Part shown: positions 58,519 to 64,000 of the stretch, piece by piece
How the letters are laid out: each line of letters opens with the position of its first letter
How positions within the stretch are numbered: the stretch's first letter is position 1
Assembly (NCBI GenBank): GCA_902760845.1
Contig: CACWHX010000002.1
Span: 1 to 64,000, forward strand
Reading direction: 5' to 3'
DNA from: Oscillospiraceae bacterium
Lineage (GTDB): Bacteria; Bacillota; Clostridia; Oscillospirales; Oscillospiraceae
DNA length: 64,000 nucleotides
Position numbers and translations under genes: made by a program
The notes under the pieces: generated by a model
Told to the model about the DNA's origin: nothing
The model's database searches: none
Seen by the model: only the letters and a program-made list of their open reading frames with translations

Positions 58519-58722
58519 GCGCCGGTCGAAAAACGAGTTTTTCGACCGGAAGGGCTTGCGCTGCATTCCTTGCCCTCGTTTGCGAATGCGATTCGCAATA
58601 TGAGGGCAATCCATTCCGCGAGAAGTATTTTTGCCCCCGCGGCGAAGCCGCGGGGGCAAAAATGATTTGACCTGATTCGCGCCTCCGGGCGCGAACTCTG
58701 CGAGGCCTTTTTCGACAGACTC
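58519..58722. repeat. Structured repeat element, copy 2 (204 bp)
   Basis: Same plan as 49887-50085: hp1 58522-58549 (CCGGTCGAAAAA/TTTTTCGACCGG), hp2 (TTGCCCTC/GAGGGCAA with inner TTGCGAAT/ATTCGCAA), hp3 58628-58652 (TTTTTGCCCCCGCGGC side, fully paired), hp4 58676-58695 (TTCGCGCC/GGCGCGAA), then CTCTGCGAGG (58696-58705) and a T run. Stem changes relative to copy 1 are compensatory (T-A to G-C in hp1; T-A to C-G in inner hp2). The right end TTTTTCGACAGACTC is the inverse of the copy 1 left end at 14 of 15 positions. Confidence 0.8.
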
Positions 58723-58770
58723 AACCCACCCCTGCGGCCAAGCGGCCGCAGGGGCGGGTTTTGCATTTTT
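58723..58770 (+). terminator. Right copy of the 38-bp hairpin, functional terminator
   Basis: Same hairpin as 58481-58518 (one G to A change in the left arm), followed by TTGCATTTTTTC. It probably was the original trpZ terminator. Confidence 0.75.
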
Positions 58771-58775
58771 TCAGA

Positions 58776-60230
58776 TCAGCTCTGATGCAGCAGCGCGGCG
58801 GCGGCGGTGCCGGTCAGCGTCGCCTGCTCCACGCCCTTGCACACGCTGTAGACCCCCATCTCCTGCAGCGCAAAATCGCGCATCGCGTCGGCAATGGAGT
58901 CGTGCATCAGGAGGCTGTTGTTGTACAGCGAACCGTCCACGCATATAATCAGCGGCTTGTAGCGTTCGACCGGTTTTCCGACGAGCAGCACCAGCGCGAC
59001 GACGTTCGCCGTGACGGCGCGTGCAGCGCGGCGGAACAATGCCGTGATGATCTCGCGGGCGATGGCGCGGTCCTGCTCGGAGGTGCCGGCCAGCGCTTCG
59101 ATCGCGCCGCACGCGGGATCGGCGGCAAAGCGGTCGGCCGTTTCGGAGCTGAGCGTCTCCAGCGCGCGCAGCTTCTCCGCGGCGTCGGAGGAGAACAGCC
59201 CCTCCTCCGCGGCGGCGGCAAGCGCGAGACGGCAGAGCTCGCCGAGATAGCGGCCGCTGATCATTTTTTCGAAGAGATACGCGCCGGGGTTCTCCGACGC
59301 GGCGTCGAGCGCCCGGTCAAAGTCGCCCTGCGGCACGTCGGTAAAGGAGCCGGACTCCAGATTGACGAGCATGCGCGCGCCCGCCTCGCTCTGTCCCAGC
59401 TTGGGGATGCGCTCCGCCGGCAGCACACAGCAGGTGTTCATCCCGGTGCCCATGACCATGCCGGCAAAGCCGCTGGCATAGCGCGGCGGGATGGTGGTCT
59501 TGCCCAGGAGAAGCGCCGCGGCGGTGTCGTTCAGCGCGGTAAAGGTGAAGCCGGTCCGGCCGCGCCGCTTCAGCTCGGCCGCAAGGGAGGCGCACACGAG
59601 CTGCCCTTCGCAGCCGCTGATCCGCACCTCTTTTGTCATAGTCTGCACGCGGAGATCATGCTCCGGCGTGGCCTCGGCGGGATAGCAGAAGCAGACGCCG
59701 ATATGCCGGACCTCATCCAGCCGCGGCTCCAGAAGATCGACCGAGGCGGCGATGAAATCCTCCCACGAAACCGGCGCCTTGCTGCCGGGCAGCGGCAGCG
59801 TTTCACTCTGCGTCACGAGCGTGCTGCCGTTGTGGGTGGAAACGACGGCGGCGCGCAGGTGCGTCCCGCCCGCGTCCAGCACGGCGACGGGCGTCTCGCC
59901 GGGCAGCGTCCCCGCGTCGGAGAGATAGGTCGGCATCATGGGCAGACCGCCCTCGCCGCGCAGCCCGGCCTCCATTGCGGACCGGAACGACGCCGTCAGC
60001 GCCGCCATGTCCAGCTGCTCCGGCGCCTGTCCGTGGCGCTGCAGAAAGGCCGTGACCTCGGGGGAAATGGGAAGCGCCGGCTCGTCCAGCTCCGTCTTCA
60101 GCCGCGCCTGCGTGTAGATTTCCTCCCTGGTGCGCACGTGCGAGGATACGCCCTTTGGAATGATCTGCTGCTTTGTCATGGGAATTGCGGAGGGCTCTGC
60201 GGGCTTCTTCTTTAAAAAGGGTAATTTCAT
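58776..60230 (-). CDS. Eukaryotic-type hexokinase
   Basis: A 484-residue protein of the hexokinase family (PF00349/PF03727 type), not ROK or GlcK. It has VLDAGGTHLRAAVVS (phosphate 1), GVCFCYPAEATPEHDLRVQTMTKE (sugar binding), LNDTAAALL (catalytic Asp), GTGMNTCCV, VNLESGSF, GRYLGELCRLA and VDGSLYNNS. About 50 kDa, the size of one eukaryotic half-unit. It probably phosphorylates glucose or related hexoses with ATP. This family is scarce in bacteria but does occur in gut Clostridia. AGGATCAACCT leader gives a weak ribosome site; a terminator from the next operon lies just upstream. Confidence 0.85.
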   Translation of the reverse strand: MKLPFLKKKPAEPSAIPMTKQQIIPKGVSSHVRTREEIYTQARLKTELDEPALPISPEVTAFLQRHGQAPEQLDMAALTASFRSAMEAGLRGEGGLPMMPTYLSDAGTLPGETPVAVLDAGGTHLRAAVVSTHNGSTLVTQSETLPLPGSKAPVSWEDFIAASVDLLEPRLDEVRHIGVCFCYPAEATPEHDLRVQTMTKEVRISGCEGQLVCASLAAELKRRGRTGFTFTALNDTAAALLLGKTTIPPRYASGFAGMVMGTGMNTCCVLPAERIPKLGQSEAGARMLVNLESGSFTDVPQGDFDRALDAASENPGAYLFEKMISGRYLGELCRLALAAAAEEGLFSSDAAEKLRALETLSSETADRFAADPACGAIEALAGTSEQDRAIAREIITALFRRAARAVTANVVALVLLVGKPVERYKPLIICVDGSLYNNSLLMHDSIADAMRDFALQEMGVYSVCKGVEQATLTGTAAAALLHQS

Positions 60231-60249
60231 AGGTTGATCCTCCCGAAAA

Positions 60250-60279
60250 TTACCGGGCCGGAAGGTTCCGGCCCGGTAA
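60250..60279 (-). terminator. Terminator of the NfeD-SPFH operon
   Basis: TTACCGGGCCGGAA and TTCCGGCCCGGTAA are perfect complements; on the minus strand TTTTCGGG follows. Confidence 0.75.
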
Positions 60280-60297
60280 GTGTTTGCCGGATTGGGA

Positions 60298-61203
60298 TTA
60301 CTCCGCCGTACCGGCGCCGTCGGTCTTTACGCTTTCAACCAGTCCGGCGGCGAGTCCCGCAATGCCCTGAATCTCGGACGGGATGATGACCTTGTTTGCC
60401 TTGCCGTCGGCCGCGGCGGTGAACGCCTCCAGGCTCTTGAGCTTGAGCACGGCGTCGGTCGGCGCGGCCTCGTTGATGAGGCGGATGCCCTCGGCGGTCG
60501 CGCGCTGCACGGCGAGAATCGCTTCCGCCTCGCCCTCGGCCTCGAGGATCTTCTGCTGCTTTCTCGCGTCCGCGCGCAGGATGGCGGATTCCTTTTCGCC
60601 CTCGGCGGTGAGAATCGCGGAGCGCTTTTCGCCCTCGGCGCGCAAAATCGCCTCGCGGCGCTCGCGCTCGGCCTTCATCTGCTTTTCCATCGCCTGCTGG
60701 ATTTCGCGCGGCGGCAGGATGTTCTTCAACTCCACGCGGTTGACCTTGATGCCCCAGGGGTCCGTTGCCTCGTCGAGGATCTGGCGCATCTGGGAGTTGA
60801 TGATGTCGCGGCTGGTCAGGCACTGGTCCAGCTCCAGGTCGCCGATCAGGTTTCGCAGCGTCGTGGCGGAGAGATTCTCGATGGCGAGGATCGGCCGCTC
60901 GATGCCGTAGGTGTAGAGCTTCGGATCGGTGATCTGATAGTAGACGACGGTGTCGATCTGCATGGTGACGTTATCCTTTGTGATAACGGGCTGGGGCGGA
61001 AAGTCCGCGACCTGCTCCTTGAGGGAGACGCGCTTGGCCACCGCCTCGATGAACGGCACCTTCAGATGCAGGCCGACGCCCCATGTGGTCTTGTATGCGC
61101 CGAGGCGCGTGATGACATAGGCCTGCGCCTGCGGAACGATGCGGATGTTGCGCACAAGGATGATGAGCGCAAGCACGATGATAATAATCAGTGCATATGG
61201 CAT
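60298..61203 (-). CDS. SPFH/Band 7 domain protein (QmcA-like)
   Basis: A 301-residue membrane-anchored SPFH protein. One N-terminal helix (LIIIIVLALIILVRNI), then the band 7 domain (about 20-180; QAQAYVITRLGAYKTTWGVGLH, ATTLRNLIGDLELDQCLTSR) and a coiled coil rich in Ala/Glu/Arg (about 185-250; AEGEKRSAILTAEGEKESAIL). Such proteins form flotillin-like membrane microdomains and often regulate membrane proteases. Paired with an NfeD-type gene 21 bases upstream, the usual partner. Confidence 0.9.
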   Translation of the reverse strand: MPYALIIIIVLALIILVRNIRIVPQAQAYVITRLGAYKTTWGVGLHLKVPFIEAVAKRVSLKEQVADFPPQPVITKDNVTMQIDTVVYYQITDPKLYTYGIERPILAIENLSATTLRNLIGDLELDQCLTSRDIINSQMRQILDEATDPWGIKVNRVELKNILPPREIQQAMEKQMKAERERREAILRAEGEKRSAILTAEGEKESAILRADARKQQKILEAEGEAEAILAVQRATAEGIRLINEAAPTDAVLKLKSLEAFTAAADGKANKVIIPSEIQGIAGLAAGLVESVKTDGAGTAE

Positions 61204-61224
61204 TTGGATTCTCCTCCTGTATTT

Positions 61225-61704
61225 TTATGCTTCTGCATCCACGGGCTCGTGGATGGGGTCTACAATGAGCTTCACGCCCTCGATCCGCTGCACTGTGGCG
61301 CGCGAGCCCTCCGGCAGTGTCGCGCCGGTCAGGCTGCGGGCGGTCCACACCTTGCCGCCGACGGAAACGGCGCCGCGGCCCTCCAGATTGTCGATGGTCT
61401 CGGTGACGACGCATTCCCTGCCGAGATACATGTCGGCGTTCGTGGGCTGCGTTTTGCTGTTGACGTATTTTTTTGCGAGCGGCCGGGTCAGGGCGAAGGC
61501 GGCGATTGAGACGACGAAAAACCACACGATCTGCAGCCAGACCGGCGCATGGAACATGGCGGCGATGAGCGCGGCAAGCGCGCCGACGGCAAACCAGATC
61601 GTCACAAGGCCGGCGGTGATGCCTTCCAATATGAGAAATACAATAATGGCGATGACCCACAGTCCGACCATGGACAGGGAATATCCGCCGAAAAACACAG
61701 TCAT
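61225..61704 (-). CDS. NfeD family membrane protein
   Basis: A 159-residue protein with three membrane helices (about 8-30, 32-50, 53-75; LILEGITAGLVTIWFAVGALAALIAAMF) and a C-terminal NfeD OB-fold domain (about 95-155; LGRECVVTETIDNLEGRGAVSVGGKVW). It is the short form without the ClpP-like protease domain. ATG at 61704 is 8 bases after AGGAGG; a TTG at 61728 is less likely. Co-transcribed with the SPFH gene. Confidence 0.88.
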   Translation of the reverse strand: MTVFFGGYSLSMVGLWVIAIIVFLILEGITAGLVTIWFAVGALAALIAAMFHAPVWLQIVWFFVVSIAAFALTRPLAKKYVNSKTQPTNADMYLGRECVVTETIDNLEGRGAVSVGGKVWTARSLTGATLPEGSRATVQRIEGVKLIVDPIHEPVDAEA

Positions 61705-61759
61705 ACGCGCTTCCTCCTGACGCTCCAATCCGACAAGCTGTACGAATTCTTTTGTTCAT

Positions 61760-61788
61760 ATATTAACGTATCTGACGCGCAATTGCAA
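61760..61788 (-). promoter_or_regulatory. Promoter of NfeD-SPFH operon
   Basis: On the minus strand TTGCAA (61783-61788), 17 bases, TAATAT (61760-61765). Confidence 0.55.
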
Positions 61789-61870
61789 GTGGTTACCTGT
61801 GAAAATACAGCAAAAATAAGATTTTCCAGAGCGGCGCAAAAAATGAAATCAACGCGCGATGGTTTTGGTG

Positions 61871-61899
61871 TTTACTTTTCCTCGATTGTCGTGTAAAAT
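61871..61899 (+). promoter_or_regulatory. Promoter of the TrpR-like gene
   Basis: TTTACT (61871-61876), 17 bases, TAAAAT (61894-61899), 88 bases before the ATG; the leader carries a GGAGGAC/GCGCC-rich stretch of unknown meaning. Confidence 0.5.
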
Positions 61900-61987
61900 G
61901 ACAGTGGGTTAAAGCGATAAACCGGCGCGCCGGACGCGGGGAGGACCTCTGGCGTCCCGCGCCGGAAATGCGGGATAAGGAGAAGCT

Positions 61988-62290
61988 ATGTATAAACGCA
62001 ATAAGGGGATGCGCTGCGAGGAGCTGTATGACGCGATCCTGACGCTGCAAACACCGGAGGAGTGCAAGAAGTTTTTTGAGGACCTCTGCACGGTGAGCGA
62101 GCTGCAGGCCATGGAGCAGCGCTATCAGGTCGCGTCCTATCTGGACAGCGGGATGATTTACAATGACATTCTGGAGCGCACCGGCGCTTCCAGCGCGACG
62201 ATCAGCCGCGTGAACCGCAGCCTGCAGTACGGCGCGGGCGGCTATGCCATCGCGTTTGAGCGGCTGGGGCACGCGGGCGGTGGGAAGTGA
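61988..62290 (+). CDS. TrpR-like protein YerC/YecD
   Basis: A 100-residue helix-turn-helix protein of the TrpR-superfamily YerC/YecD type. It shows LYDAILTLQTPEECKKFFEDLCTVSELQAMEQRYQVA and the HTH GMIYNDILERTGASSATISRVNRSLQYG. Its regulatory target is unknown in most species. It is not clearly a tryptophan repressor despite the name. Stop overlaps the methyltransferase GTG (GTGA). AAGGAGAAGCT precedes the ATG. Confidence 0.9.
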   Translation: MYKRNKGMRCEELYDAILTLQTPEECKKFFEDLCTVSELQAMEQRYQVASYLDSGMIYNDILERTGASSATISRVNRSLQYGAGGYAIAFERLGHAGGGK

Positions 62291-63021
62291 GCGCATACGG
62301 GGCGCTCGCGGCGTGGTATGACGCGCTGACGCGCGATGTGGACTACGCCGCGTTCGCGGATTTTTATGAGCGGTGCTTTCGCGCCGCGCCGGGGGAGACG
62401 CACACGCTGCTGGATCTCTGCTGCGGCACGGGAACGCTGACGTGCCTGCTTGCCGCGCGCGGCTATGAGATGATCGCGGCGGACGTGTCTCCGGAGATGC
62501 TCGCACAGGCGCAGATGAAGGCGGCGGCGCTCCCGGACGGGAGCGTTCCGCCGCTGCTGCTGTGTCAGGCCGCGGCGGAGCTTGATCTTTACGGCACGGT
62601 GGACGCGGCGGTCTGCTCGCTCGACGGGATGGATTACATCCCGCCGCAGGAGCTGCCGGAGGTGCTGCGCCGGCTGCATCTGTTCATTCGCCCCGGCGGG
62701 CTGCTGATTTTCGACGTTCGCACGCCGGAGTCGTTCCGCGCGCTGGACGGCGGCGTGTTCGTCGATGAGACGGAGGATGTGCTCTGCCTCTGGCGGGCGG
62801 ATTTTGACGCGGCGCGGGGCGTCATGCGCTATGGGATGGACCTGTTTGAGCGGCGCGGCGCGCTCTGGGCGCGGTCGGCGGAAGAGCATGTGGAATACGC
62901 GTACACGCCCGAGTGGCTGACGCGGCGGCTGGATGAGAGCGGCTTTGCGGAGATCCGCACGTATACGGACGGGCCGCAGTGCGCCGCCGGCCGGCTCTTT
63001 TTCACGGCGATTCGGAATTGA
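62287..63021 (+). CDS. Class I SAM-dependent methyltransferase
   Basis: A 244-residue Rossmann-fold methyltransferase. Motif I is LLDLCCGTGTLTCLLAARGYEMIAADVSPEML. The acidic motif and motif IV region follow (DAAVCSLDGMDYIP). The substrate is unknown; the family is often next to YerC-type or Hsp33 genes in Clostridia. The start is a GTG overlapping the upstream stop, so translation is coupled. Hsp33 follows 13 bases later. Confidence 0.85.
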   Translation: MSAYGALAAWYDALTRDVDYAAFADFYERCFRAAPGETHTLLDLCCGTGTLTCLLAARGYEMIAADVSPEMLAQAQMKAAALPDGSVPPLLLCQAAAELDLYGTVDAAVCSLDGMDYIPPQELPEVLRRLHLFIRPGGLLIFDVRTPESFRALDGGVFVDETEDVLCLWRADFDAARGVMRYGMDLFERRGALWARSAEEHVEYAYTPEWLTRRLDESGFAEIRTYTDGPQCAAGRLFFTAIRN

Positions 63022-63034
63022 AGGGGTAGAAACT

Positions 63035-63913
63035 ATGGACGAGATCATTCGCGCCGTCTCCGCAGACGGCTTTGTCAAACTGTCGGTCATCACCGCGCGG
63101 GACACGGTGCAGCGCGCGAACGCCATTCATCGCTGCAGCCCGACGGCGGCCGCCGCGCTTGGGCGGGCGCTCTGCGCCGCCTCGCTCATGGGCGACCAGC
63201 TCAAGGAGGAGACCGGCACGCTCACCATCCGCATCAACGGCGGCGGCGGGCTGGGCAGCGTCATCGCCGTGTCAGACAGCGGCGGCAACGTGCGCGGCAT
63301 GGTGGGCGATCCGAGCTTTGATCTGCCGCCGCGCGCCGACGGAAAGCTCGACGTCGGCGGCGCGGTCGGCAAGGCGGGGATGCTCACCGTCAGCCGGGAC
63401 ATTGGCCTGCGTCAGCCGTACGTCGGCAGCACGGAGCTGGTCAGCGGCGAGATCGCGGAAGACCTCGCGGCCTATCTTGTGGAAAGTGAGCAGATTGCCG
63501 CGGCCTGCGGGCTGGGCGTGCTGGTGGACACCGACCGCACGATCCGCGCGGCGGGCGGCTTCATCGTGCAGCTCATGCCCGGCGCGCCGGAGGCGCGCAT
63601 CACCGCGCTGGAGGACAACATCTTTTATATGGACCAGCTCACCACCATCCTGGACGAGGACGGCCCGGAGGAGGTCGTCGCGCAGGTCATGAAGGGCCTG
63701 CAGCCGGAGATCGCAGAGCGGCATCCGGTGGAATATCGCTGCTACTGCAGCCGGGAGCGCGTGCGCGCGGCGCTGCTGGGCTGCGGCGCGGACGCGCTGC
63801 GCGAGATGATCGACGCCGGAGAGACCATTGCCGTCTCGTGCCAGTTCTGCGACGCGGACTATTCGTTTCAGCCGGCGGAACTGCTGGAGCTGCTGCCCGA
63901 AGCGGAGGCATAA
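63035..63913 (+). CDS. hslO: Redox-regulated chaperone Hsp33
   Basis: A 292-residue holdase that is activated by oxidation. The N-terminal fold is intact (FVKLSVITARDTVQRANAIHRCSPTAAAALGRAL, GNVRGMVGDP). The C-terminal zinc switch has the CxC and CxxC pairs at Cys236/Cys238 and Cys269/Cys272. ATG at 63035 follows AAGGGG; the longer frame from 62933 overlaps the methyltransferase and is not needed. Confidence 0.93.
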   Translation: MDEIIRAVSADGFVKLSVITARDTVQRANAIHRCSPTAAAALGRALCAASLMGDQLKEETGTLTIRINGGGGLGSVIAVSDSGGNVRGMVGDPSFDLPPRADGKLDVGGAVGKAGMLTVSRDIGLRQPYVGSTELVSGEIAEDLAAYLVESEQIAAACGLGVLVDTDRTIRAAGGFIVQLMPGAPEARITALEDNIFYMDQLTTILDEDGPEEVVAQVMKGLQPEIAERHPVEYRCYCSRERVRAALLGCGADALREMIDAGETIAVSCQFCDADYSFQPAELLELLPEAEA

Positions 63914-63922
63914 GAGCGGGAG

Positions 63923-63953
63923 CCGGCGGCCGCCGGATCGGGCGCGCCGCCGG
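63923..63953. terminator. Hairpin after hslO
   Basis: CCGGCGGC and GCCGCCGG enclose a 15-base GC-rich loop. No T run follows on the plus strand, so it is only a possible terminator. Confidence 0.35.
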
Positions 63954-63974
63954 TAAAAAATTCAGGAAAATGTA

Positions 63975-64000
63975 TTGACAATTCCGAGTGAGTCTTGTAT
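63975..64000 (+). promoter_or_regulatory. Promoter cut by the window end
   Basis: TTGACA (63975-63980) and, 17 bases on, TAT (63998-64000), the first three bases of a likely -10. The gene lies beyond the window. Confidence 0.5.

Noticed and set aside
57603-58766. Minus-strand open frame through trpZ and repeat element 2
   Set aside because: It reads through the antisense of trpZ and the hairpins of the repeat; no start signal, no domain. Similar frames arise in copy 1 (49847-50110) only because the repeat is GC-rich.

Overview
The window is high-GC (roughly 60-65 percent by eye) chromosomal DNA from a low-complexity-free, gene-dense genome. The gene content points to a gut-type Clostridia, probably Oscillospiraceae or Ruminococcaceae. 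Evidence includes a tryptophan T-box, NiaR-type niacin control, clostridial iron-sulfur L-serine dehydratase (separate alpha and beta), SLH-domain secretion, a VanW protein, a YerC-type TrpR-like protein, and Shine-Dalgarno sites with GTG and TTG starts. I see no rRNA, tRNA, CRISPR array, prophage or intact transposase. The assignment to a family of organisms is inference.

Layout. 1-6686: U32 peptidase/rRNA-hydroxylase type protein, maf, mreC, mreD and PBP2, then a methylglyoxal-synthase-like gene with an altered catalytic loop. 6765-15178: housekeeping (hisS, aspS, comM-type ATPase, thiI, cinA, murI). 15383-18291: a secreted C39-like/SLH protein converging on a D,D-carboxypeptidase. 18464-22855: comEA-like protein, two-component system, M24 peptidase, efp. 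22986-26300 (minus strand): niacin module of a stand-alone EIIC-like membrane protein behind a 40-bp perfect palindrome, niaR and pncB. 26336-29883: TetR and Crp/Fnr regulators and oleate hydratase. 29884-31339: a scar of gene fragments. 31340-35389: two nitronate-monooxygenase/FabK-like flavoproteins, a hotdog thioesterase and a class III CoA-transferase. 35503-43075: unknown protein, MFS transporter, GDPD, serine dehydratase operon with a HAD phosphatase, htpG. 43163-49788: hemW, vanW, metG, phosphodiester glycosidase-type protein. 50185-55100: YheO-type regulator divergent from a four-gene amino-acid-conjugate catabolic operon (RidA, transporter-like protein, M20 hydrolase, PLP dehydratase). 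55212-58469: tryptophan T-box and trpXYZ ABC transporter. 58776-63913: eukaryotic-type hexokinase, SPFH/NfeD pair, TrpR-like protein, methyltransferase, Hsp33.

The strongest unexplained signal is a roughly 200-bp structured repeat family. Two good copies (49887-50085 and 58519-58722) share four consecutive hairpins whose stems differ by compensatory base changes, and a conserved CTCTGCGAGG box. They have weak terminal inverted repeats. Each copy sits between two copies of a terminator hairpin (29 bp in one, 38 bp in the other) that is different in each case, as if insertion had duplicated a whole terminator. A decayed third copy seems to lie just before the sensor kinase start (about 19570-19630).

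Other useful leads are the NiaR-like operator on a PTS-IIC-like protein with no PTS partners (candidate niacin transporter), the coherent but unassigned operon at 51051-55100, and the lipid/CoA enzyme cluster next to oleate hydratase. All functional calls are from reading motifs and sequence resemblance; no database search was run.
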